A DNA stretch of 5,913 nucleotides from Treponema sp. (GTDB lineage: Bacteria; Spirochaetota; Spirochaetia; Treponematales; Treponemataceae). The stretch lies in the NCBI GenBank assembly GCA_017622055.1, contig JAGARY010000036.1, positions 1 through 5,913 of the forward strand, written 5' to 3'. Made by a program: the position numbers and the translations under genes. Positions 1 through 5,130 of the stretch are shown one piece after another. Position 1 is the first letter of the stretch; every line of letters begins with the position of its first letter. Below the pieces are notes generated by a model. That model had not been told where the DNA came from. It did no database searches and was given only the letters and a program-made list of their open reading frames with translations.

Positions 1-659
1 CGCCAAACAGCATCCATAACAGCGGTGTAGCCACGATCTTCTGAAATTGCATTTAATTCAGCACCTAAACCAAGTAAAACTTCTACAAATTCAAAATTGT
101 CGTTGCGGCAGGCAATGTTTAGCATTGGAGTTCCTAAATCATCACGGCAATTTACTTCCATGCCAGCTTCTAGGAATTCATTAAATATTTCCATTTTATT
201 TTTTGCAATATATGTTGCAAAACAATCAGAAGTAAAAGGAATGCCTCTATCAAGGAGTTTATTTTTTGCAATTCGTTTTTTTGCTTTTGCAGAAATGTTT
301 TTATAATTTTTATTTATAAAACTGCAAATGCTTGTGTTTGAATCTACTGGATAAAGAAAACTTTTATCTAACAATGGATTGTTATATACAAATTCAACGT
401 TTGTAATTAAAGCAATTTCTTTTGCTACTAAATATCCAGAAAGTGATGATAAAAGTGCAATTTTAGGCGAAGAAAAAAGTTCTGGTCTTGCAGAATAAAT
501 TATTGCACCAGCAATATCATTAAATGATTTTTTTTGTTTTTTTAATTTTTCTATATCGAAAGAACTTGTAATAAATTTTGCTTTTTTATCTGTTTCTGTA
601 ATTGTTTTTTCAATCTCATCCTGAATAGATTGGTTGTCATTAATAATAAGCCATTTCAT
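1..659 (-). CDS. Ankyrin-repeat protein with an unrecognised N-terminal domain (3' end beyond window)
   Basis: Reading the minus strand from the ATG at 659-657 gives 219 open codons to the window edge, starting MKWLIINDNQ and ending in YTAVMDAVW, with no stop, so the C-terminus is missing. Residues about 153-172 (MEIFNEFLEAGMEVN) look like the second half of an ankyrin repeat. Residues 174-205 form a nearly complete repeat (DLGTPMLNIAC, then FVEVLLGLGAELNA), and another begins at about 208 (DRGYTAVMDAV). Ankyrin repeats bind proteins, so a scaffold or binding role is likely, but no partner can be named. Residues 1-140 are not recognised. They alternate predicted strands and helices and are rich in lysine. 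There is no signal peptide or membrane helix, so the visible part is probably cytoplasmic. No Shine-Dalgarno sequence precedes the ATG. The gene is separated from the upstream tRNA gene by a terminator and is probably transcribed on its own. The ankyrin assignment is firm; the function is unknown. Confidence 0.85.
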   Translation of the reverse strand, partial: MKWLIINDNQSIQDEIEKTITETDKKAKFITSSFDIEKLKKQKKSFNDIAGAIIYSARPELFSSPKIALLSSLSGYLVAKEIALITNVEFVYNNPLLDKSFLYPVDSNTSICSFINKNYKNISAKAKKRIAKNKLLDRGIPFTSDCFATYIAKNKMEIFNEFLEAGMEVNCRDDLGTPMLNIACRNDNFEFVEVLLGLGAELNAISEDRGYTAVMDAVW

Positions 660-669
660 AGTATGTTAC

Positions 670-697
670 ATTATATATGAAAATTTAAATAACACAA
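670..697 (-). promoter_or_regulatory. Possible sigma70 promoter of the ankyrin gene
   Basis: On the minus strand a perfect TATAAT lies at 675-670, preceded after 16 nt by TTGTGT (697-692), which matches the -35 consensus at only three of six positions. Transcription would begin near 663, about four bases before the ATG at 659, giving an almost leaderless mRNA. This agrees with the lack of a Shine-Dalgarno sequence. The region is AT-rich, so a chance TATAAT is possible. Confidence 0.4.
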
Positions 698-721
698 GAA
701 AATTATATATAAAGTGAAGGC

Positions 722-755
722 AAAAAAAAGGCTTCTTACTTTCGTAAGAAGCCTT
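722..755 (-). terminator. Rho-independent terminator of tRNA-Phe
   Basis: Minus strand: a perfect inverted repeat (753-744, GGCTTCTTAC, pairing with 739-730) encloses a GAAA tetraloop (743-740). The last stem bases run into eight U residues (729-722). A-U pairs can extend the stem to 13 bp, up to position 756. There is no long T run on the other side, so it should act only on minus-strand transcripts. It begins directly at the 3' end of the tRNA and insulates the ankyrin gene from tRNA transcription. Confidence 0.93.
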
Positions 756-828
756 TGCCACAGGTTGGAATCGAACCAACGACATACGGATTTTCAGTCC
801 GGCGCTCTACCAACTGAGCTACTGCGGC
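756..828 (-). tRNA. tRNA-Phe (anticodon GAA)
   Basis: The minus strand folds into a standard 73-nt cloverleaf. The acceptor stem GCCGCAG/CTGTGGC has one G-U pair. The D arm is GCTC AGTTGGTA GAGC, the anticodon loop CTGAAAA carries GAA, the variable loop is ATGTC, and the T arm is GTTGG TTCGATT CCAAC. The discriminator base is A73 (position 756), as expected for Phe. The 3' CCA is not encoded: the genomic sequence continues AAG, so it must be added after transcription. The first anticodon-stem pair (27-43) is a C-U mismatch, while the other four pairs are intact. A strong promoter lies just upstream and a terminator abuts the 3' end, so this is a single-gene transcription unit. Confidence 0.97.
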
Positions 829-841
829 GTTGATGTAATTT

Positions 842-870
842 AATATATACGAAATTATATTTTGTGTCAA
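842..870 (-). promoter_or_regulatory. Strong sigma70 promoter of tRNA-Phe
   Basis: Minus strand: a perfect TTGACA (870-865), an optimal 17-nt spacer, then TATATT (847-842), five of six to consensus. The predicted start is near 835, about seven bases before the mature tRNA 5' end at 828, leaving a short leader for RNase P. A T7/A7 stretch at 884-898 lies around -49 to -63 and could serve as an UP element. I see no GC-rich discriminator between the -10 and the start. Confidence 0.88.
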
Positions 871-883
871 CACTTTAAAAAAG

Positions 884-916
884 TTTTTTTGAAAAAAATT
901 AATTTTTTATATTTTT
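884..916. other. A/T-tract segment between divergent promoters
   Basis: Four homopolymer runs lie close together: T7 (884-890), A7 (892-898), T6 (903-908) and T5 (912-916). Their centres are roughly 8-10 bp apart, which can bend DNA. The segment sits upstream of the tRNA-Phe -35 box on one side and the proposed murG -35 box on the other. It could therefore act as an UP element or a nucleoid-protein site for either. Such runs also occur by chance in DNA this AT-rich. Confidence 0.4.
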
Positions 917-928
917 CATTGAATGAAT

Positions 929-957
929 TTGTATTTAATTTTGCAATATTGTAAAAT
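929..957 (+). promoter_or_regulatory. Possible promoter of the murG operon
   Basis: TTGTAT (929-934), a 17-nt spacer, and TAAAAT (952-957). The -10 is five of six to consensus and the -35 three of six. Transcription would start close to 964, the A of the murG ATG, implying a leaderless message. No Shine-Dalgarno sequence is visible before murG, which fits. An alternative TTGAAT at 919-924 has no good -10 at normal spacing. Confidence 0.4.
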
Positions 958-963
958 AGACAT

Positions 964-2130
964 ATGAAGTTAAATAAGAATGTTATTGTTTTTACTGGTG
1001 GCGGAACTGCAGGTCATATTTTTCCTGGAATTGCAGTTGCCGATGAATTAAAATCACTTAATAATAATTTTGACATATATTGGATTGGGTGTTCCAAAGG
1101 AATGGACAAATCTATTGTAGAAAAATCTATGGAAGTTAAAGATTCAAAAGAATCTACAATTAAAAAGTTTTATGGAATTCCTTCTGGAAAATTGCGTCGT
1201 TATTTTTCAATAAAAAACTTTTTTGATTTATTTAATATATTCTTTGGGTTTGTAAAATCATTTTTTCTTTTATTAAGATTAAAACCTGTGGCGTTGTTTT
1301 CAAAAGGTGGATTTGTAAGTGTTCCTCCTTGTTTAGCTGCAAAAATTTTGGGCATTCCAGTTTATATTCATGAATGTGATTTTACTTTAGGGCTTGCAAA
1401 TAGAATTAATGTAAAATCTGCAAAAACAATTTTTGTTTCGTATGAAGAAACAAAAAATAAATTGTCAGAAGTTAATCAATCAAAAACAATCGTAACTGGA
1501 AACCCTGTAAGGCCAATTTTTAATTCTGCAAACAAAGAAAATGGATTATCAACTTTAGGAATAAAAAATCAAGTTGAGGGCGAAAACAAATTAATTTTGT
1601 TAGTTTTAGGTGGAAGTTTAGGTGCAAAACAAATCAATAATTTAATTTATGAAAATATTGAATGGCTTTGTGAAAGATTTATTGTAATTCATCAAACTGG
1701 ATTAGTTAATAATTCTGATGATAATGAAAAATCTTTAACAGAAAAATATAAAGATTCTTATAAACCATTTCCATTTATTCACAAAGATATTCAAGATGTA
1801 ATTTCCTGTGCTGATGTAGTTGTAAGTAGAGCAGGGGCAAATTCAATTTGGGAAACTGCGGTTTTGAATAAACCTATGGTTCTTATTCCTTTGTGTGGTT
1901 CAGGAACTAGAGGTGACCAAGTTGATAATGCAAATTATTTTGCCAGTAAAGATTGCGCAAAAGTTTTAGTTGGTGAAAATGCTAATTCAGAAACTTTAAA
2001 AGAATCGTTAACTTATATGATAGAAAATGAAAATAGAAATAAAATGAAAAATGCAATTAAAAAATTAGTTGAAGGTGAAGTTCCTGCTAAAAAAATTGCA
2101 AAAATTATTAATGAAAATATTGAAAAATAA
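964..2130 (+). CDS. murG: UDP-N-acetylglucosamine--N-acetylmuramyl-(pentapeptide) pyrophosphoryl-undecaprenol N-acetylglucosamine transferase
   Basis: MurG transfers GlcNAc from UDP-GlcNAc to lipid I, giving lipid II, at the inner face of the cytoplasmic membrane. It is the last cytoplasmic step of peptidoglycan precursor synthesis. The 388 residues show the GT-B layout. The N-terminal glycine loop GGGTAGHIFP (12-21) contains His18, and the second loop is KGGFVSVPP (114-122), followed by IHECD (135-139). TGNPVR (178-183) marks the domain boundary. The C-terminal half carries GGSLGA (216-221), the nucleotide-binding SRAGANSIWE (288-297) with Glu297, and GDQVDNA (317-323). The segment 83-104, rich in Phe and Leu and flanked by Arg/Lys, fits the membrane-association patch of the family. 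The protein is about 30 residues longer than E. coli MurG, partly because of a charged loop at about 45-70. The ATG at 964 directly precedes the first beta strand, and no Shine-Dalgarno sequence is present. It is the first gene of the proposed operon; cvpA starts 17 nt after its stop. Confidence 0.97.
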   Translation: MKLNKNVIVFTGGGTAGHIFPGIAVADELKSLNNNFDIYWIGCSKGMDKSIVEKSMEVKDSKESTIKKFYGIPSGKLRRYFSIKNFFDLFNIFFGFVKSFFLLLRLKPVALFSKGGFVSVPPCLAAKILGIPVYIHECDFTLGLANRINVKSAKTIFVSYEETKNKLSEVNQSKTIVTGNPVRPIFNSANKENGLSTLGIKNQVEGENKLILLVLGGSLGAKQINNLIYENIEWLCERFIVIHQTGLVNNSDDNEKSLTEKYKDSYKPFPFIHKDIQDVISCADVVVSRAGANSIWETAVLNKPMVLIPLCGSGTRGDQVDNANYFASKDCAKVLVGENANSETLKESLTYMIENENRNKMKNAIKKLVEGEVPAKKIAKIINENIEK

Positions 2131-2136
2131 ACTTTT

Positions 2137-2140
2137 GGAG
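2137..2140 (+). promoter_or_regulatory. Ribosome binding site that decides the cvpA start
   Basis: GGAG lies seven bases before the ATG at 2148. The in-frame GTG at 2142 is only one base from it and cannot be the start served by this site. The protein therefore begins MNITVID, two residues shorter than the longest open frame. Confidence 0.8.
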
Positions 2141-2147
2141 TGTGAAT

Positions 2148-2636
2148 ATGAATATTACAGTAATTGACTGTATATTTTTTGTTTTATTATTAATATTTGC
2201 TTTTGGAGCAATGTCAAAAGGGTTTGTAGAAGAATTCTTTTCAAAAGCCGCTTGGGTTTTAGGTTTAATAGGTGGCTATTTGTTTTATCAAACTTTAGCC
2301 CAACAGATTTCTGTTTCTATTACAAATGAAATACTTGCAAAAGTTGTTTCATTTTTGATTATTTTTATTGGTGTATTTTTGATTGTAAAAATTATTGGTG
2401 CTATTATTGGAAAAATTTTTGAAGTGAACATTTTAAATAGTTTAGATCATGCTTTAGGTTTTTTCTTTGGAATTGTAGAAGGTCTTGCTATTATATTTTT
2501 GATTATGTTTTTAATTTTAGTTCAACCTTTTTTTCCTGTAGATTCATTAGTTTCTAATAGTTTATTTTTTGATATTTTTGGACAATTTGTTTCAAATTCA
2601 ACAAATGAAATAAGAGGAATTACTTCAAATGTATGA
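2148..2636 (+). CDS. cvpA: CvpA-family integral membrane protein
   Basis: A 162-residue, very hydrophobic protein with four predicted membrane helices at about 5-22, 32-50, 63-88 and 103-125, and a polar C-terminal tail of about 35 residues. The pattern of the family is clear: an N-terminal helix starting with Asp7, then MSKGFVEEFF (22-31) after the first helix, like the usual GxxxGFxxE stretch, and LDHALGFFFGIVEG (99-112) before the last helix. CvpA proteins are linked to colicin V production and to envelope or bile-salt tolerance in enterobacteria, but their molecular activity is not established. The position directly after murG suggests an envelope role, which is inference. The ATG at 2148 is chosen because GGAG lies seven bases upstream. 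The 3' end overlaps the next gene by 8 nt, so translation is probably coupled. The family call is good; function is uncertain. Confidence 0.88.
   Translation: MNITVIDCIFFVLLLIFAFGAMSKGFVEEFFSKAAWVLGLIGGYLFYQTLAQQISVSITNEILAKVVSFLIIFIGVFLIVKIIGAIIGKIFEVNILNSLDHALGFFFGIVEGLAIIFLIMFLILVQPFFPVDSLVSNSLFFDIFGQFVSNSTNEIRGITSNV
2614..2617 (+). promoter_or_regulatory. Ribosome binding site of the holB-like gene
   Basis: GAGG within AAGAGGAA lies inside the 3' end of the cvpA-like gene, 11 bases before the ATG at 2629. The spacing is rather long. The overlap of the two genes allows terminating ribosomes to restart here. Confidence 0.5.
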
Positions 2637-3873
2637 GAATTTAGTTTTTCAAGATGTTACAAAACTTTTAATTCATGATATTAAATCAAATTCTCTACCA
2701 AGAGCAATTTTATTTTCTGGCGATGAAGCTTCTGGAAAATTAACTGCTGCATTAGAAACTGCAAGAATTTTATCTTGTTCAAATGTAGGAAAAAAAGCTT
2801 TTAATTGTGAATGTACTTCTTGTTTGCAAAGTAAAGCATTAACTTCTACAAATCTTATGCTTTTGGGGCCTAGAGATTGTTTTTTGGAGATTCAAGCGGC
2901 AAAACAATCATTTCTTAATGCTTTTAAAGAAAATGCTTCATATTTGAATGCAACAAGATATCTTTTTTTAAGAAGTATTAGAAAATTAACTTTAAGATTT
3001 AATCCAATTTTGTGGCAAGGAAACAATAATTTATCAAAAATTGCATCTTTATTAGATCAAATTAATGAGAAATTAGAAATCTTAGATTTTCCAAGATCTT
3101 TACCAGATTTTAATAATCCAGATGAAGTAAAACAATTAGAAAAACTTTGCGATGATTTAGTAAAAGATTCTTCAACTTTGGAAAATTCCTATTTATACAA
3201 TTCAATCCCTGTGAATCAAATTAGAAATTTAGAATTTTGGTGCAGGATTAAATCTGAAGATGGAAAAAAGACTATAATTATTGAAAATGCAGATAGAATG
3301 CTTGATAGTGTAAGAAATGCTTTGTTAAAAATTTTGGAAGAACCACCTGCAGATTGTATTTTTATTTTATTAACATCAAAACGAAATGCCATTATGGAAA
3401 CAATTTTGTCTAGAGTTCGTACATATAATTTTAAAAATAGATTATTAAGCGAACAACAAAGTGTAATTCAAAGAGTTTTTCATAATGATTATTTTAATGG
3501 TTCAATAAATGATTATCTTTTAACATTTTTGCCAGTTCCTCCAACAAAAATTAAAGAATTTGCTGTGGAATTTTTTAAATCTGTAGCAAATAGAAATATT
3601 ATTGAAGCGGGAAGTTTTAATTCTGAATTAAACAAATTTGAACCAAAGAAAATTCTTTCTATCTTTTTGGCGGAATTAATAAACTGCCAAAAAAAATTGT
3701 TAAATTCGCAAATTGGAACAGAAGTTTCTGCAAAATGTGTGAATATTATTCGAAATTGTTGGATAAATGTGAATTTATATAATTTATCTACAGTTGCTGC
3801 TTTAGAAATATTATATAAAGATTTATCTGTATTAAATTCTCAAAACGAGGGGATTTTTAGAATCTGTTTGTAA
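2629..3873 (+). CDS. holB: DNA polymerase III delta'-like clamp-loader subunit, divergent, with large insertion
   Basis: The 414 residues contain the landmarks of the delta'/gamma/tau clamp-loader family, which loads the sliding clamp on DNA. They are a Walker A-like GDEASGKL (31-38), a cysteine cluster (C50, C60, C62, C65) at the place of the zinc module, the IPVNQIRNL motif (193-201), a Walker B-like IIIENADRM (216-224), NALLKILEEPP (230-240), and the sensor-1 region ILSRVR (259-264). Several positions are altered. The Ser/Thr after GK is Leu38, Walker B has Glu219 where Asp is usual, and the SRC motif reads SRV. This fits delta', the subunit that need not hydrolyse ATP, rather than DnaX. 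About 110 residues separate LMLLGP (76-81) from IPVNQIR, where the family has roughly 15, so about 95 residues are inserted. The start overlaps the preceding gene by 8 nt. The length exceeds E. coli delta' (334 aa). The superfamily is firm, the exact subunit probable. Confidence 0.8.
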   Translation: MYENLVFQDVTKLLIHDIKSNSLPRAILFSGDEASGKLTAALETARILSCSNVGKKAFNCECTSCLQSKALTSTNLMLLGPRDCFLEIQAAKQSFLNAFKENASYLNATRYLFLRSIRKLTLRFNPILWQGNNNLSKIASLLDQINEKLEILDFPRSLPDFNNPDEVKQLEKLCDDLVKDSSTLENSYLYNSIPVNQIRNLEFWCRIKSEDGKKTIIIENADRMLDSVRNALLKILEEPPADCIFILLTSKRNAIMETILSRVRTYNFKNRLLSEQQSVIQRVFHNDYFNGSINDYLLTFLPVPPTKIKEFAVEFFKSVANRNIIEAGSFNSELNKFEPKKILSIFLAELINCQKKLLNSQIGTEVSAKCVNIIRNCWINVNLYNLSTVAALEILYKDLSVLNSQNEGIFRICL

Positions 3874-3882
3874 AGAAAAAAT

Positions 3883-5130
3883 ATGAGTGAATTTGTAAAA
3901 CGGGTTACGCAAAAATTATCAAAACTTTCAAAAGAGCAATTAATGTCTTTGTTAAAAAAATCAATGGAAGATAACGAAGATTTTAATTCAATTATTGAAT
4001 CACTTTCTATTGGAATGTTGATTGTAGATAAAAATTTTGTTTTAAAACAATACAACACAATAGTAAAAAGTTTATTATCTTTTAAAATTTTATTGGATGA
4101 AACAAAAGCTTTTAGTACTCCAGTTTGGGAATTAATTGATAATGATGATATATCTGAATACCTAAAAAAAATTGACGAAAACAATATTACAAATAGTTCA
4201 GAAGAATTTTCTGTGGCTACTCCTGGTGGCGTTGTTAGATTTGTTACAATCACTATTCTGCCTTTAATGCACAATGGAAAACCTTCTGGAAGAATCGTAA
4301 AAGTTCGGGATATAACTGAATCAAAAGCTCATGCTGTTACAATTCACCGAATGGAAAATTTTGCAAATTTAACCAAAATTGCTGCCGAAATGGCACATGA
4401 TATAAAAAATCCCTTGGGAGCTATAAGTATTCATGTTCAATTGTTGCAAAAAGCTGTAGAAAAGGCTAGAGAAAACGAAAATATTTTGCCCCCACCAAAG
4501 TTTGTTGAAAATCATATTGATATAATTAATAAGGAAATTGAACAGCTTAACACCCATGTTATGAACTTTTTGCTTGCAGTTAGACCAGTAAATGCCAAAT
4601 TAGAGTTAAAAGATCCTGAAAAAATTGTTGAAAATACAATTGCGTTTTTTGAACCAGAATTTAATAAGAATAATATTCAAGTTTTTTATTCAAAATGTGA
4701 AGCAAATAAGAAAGTATTAATTGATGAAAAATTATTCCATGAAATTCTGCTAAATATTGCACAAAATGCCTTGTATGCAATAACACATAAATTTGAACCA
4801 AATTCTGCAACTGAAAATCCAGAAATAAAAAACAAAGATTTTAGAGGAAAATTTATCATAAGTACATTTATAAAAGATAACAGATATATTTTTCAGTTTT
4901 CTGATAATGGTTGTGGAATGTCTGACGATGTAATTGCAAAAATCTTTGAACCATATTTTACAACAAAAGCTACAGGAACTGGACTTGGAATGCCAATGGT
5001 TTTTAAAATTATAAAAGAATTTTCTGGTGAAATTAGAGTTGAATCAAAAGAAGGTGTTGGATCTAGAATTTCAATTTTCTTACCAATGCCTCAGAAAAAT
5101 AAAAAATTATTAACTCAAAATGGTGACTAA
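3883..5130 (+). CDS. atoS: Soluble PAS-domain sensor histidine kinase (NtrB/AtoS-like)
   Basis: The 415-residue protein has no membrane helix or signal peptide, so it should sense a cytoplasmic signal. A lysine-rich helical start (1-30) precedes a PAS domain (about 34-146, IIESLSIGMLIVD to VRDITE). The kinase core follows: H box EMAHDIKNPLG (169-179) with phosphoacceptor His172, N box LLNIAQNALYAI with Asn295, G1 box DNGCGM (341-346), F box IFEPYFTTK (354-362) and G2 box GTGLGM (365-370). All catalytic boxes look intact. The core is of the NtrB/AtoS type, which usually partners NtrC-type regulators, and such a regulator begins at the very next base after the stop codon. The gene starts 9 nt after the holB-like stop with only a purine-rich AAAGAAAAA before the ATG. 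The atoS name follows treponemal usage and does not imply acetoacetate sensing; the ligand is unknown. Confidence 0.93.
   Translation: MSEFVKRVTQKLSKLSKEQLMSLLKKSMEDNEDFNSIIESLSIGMLIVDKNFVLKQYNTIVKSLLSFKILLDETKAFSTPVWELIDNDDISEYLKKIDENNITNSSEEFSVATPGGVVRFVTITILPLMHNGKPSGRIVKVRDITESKAHAVTIHRMENFANLTKIAAEMAHDIKNPLGAISIHVQLLQKAVEKARENENILPPPKFVENHIDIINKEIEQLNTHVMNFLLAVRPVNAKLELKDPEKIVENTIAFFEPEFNKNNIQVFYSKCEANKKVLIDEKLFHEILLNIAQNALYAITHKFEPNSATENPEIKNKDFRGKFIISTFIKDNRYIFQFSDNGCGMSDDVIAKIFEPYFTTKATGTGLGMPMVFKIIKEFSGEIRVESKEGVGSRISIFLPMPQKNKKLLTQNGD
5122..5126 (+). promoter_or_regulatory. Ribosome binding site of the atoC-like gene
   Basis: GGTGA inside the last codons of the kinase gene lies four bases before the ATG at 5131. 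The kinase stop TAA touches this ATG, so termination and restart are probably coupled. Confidence 0.6.

Noticed and set aside
97..306. Plus-strand 69-codon open frame opposite the ankyrin gene
   Set aside because: It lies wholly antisense to a convincing ankyrin-repeat frame, has no Shine-Dalgarno site and no recognisable motif; it is a shadow of the minus-strand gene.
722..756. Reading the hairpin beside the tRNA as a two-way terminator or a riboswitch
   Set aside because: The plus-strand side has only three T residues after the stem, and there is no alternative pairing or aptamer-like sequence. It is a simple terminator for the minus strand.
3847..3852. GAGGGG resembling a strong Shine-Dalgarno site before the kinase gene
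   Set aside because: It is about 30 bases from the kinase ATG, no start codon lies at suitable distance, and it is explained by coding sequence of the holB-like gene.
3840..4274. Minus-strand 144-codon open frame opposite the kinase PAS domain
   Set aside because: The plus strand here encodes the end of the holB-like gene and the kinase N-terminus. The antisense translation is low in complexity and shows no family motif.
4391..4396. TGGCAC resembling a sigma54 -24 element
   Set aside because: No matching -12 GC element follows at the right spacing, and it lies in the codons of the kinase H box.
4369..4557. Minus-strand 62-codon open frame opposite the kinase H box
   Set aside because: It is antisense to the most conserved part of the kinase, so the open frame follows from the coding constraint on the other strand.
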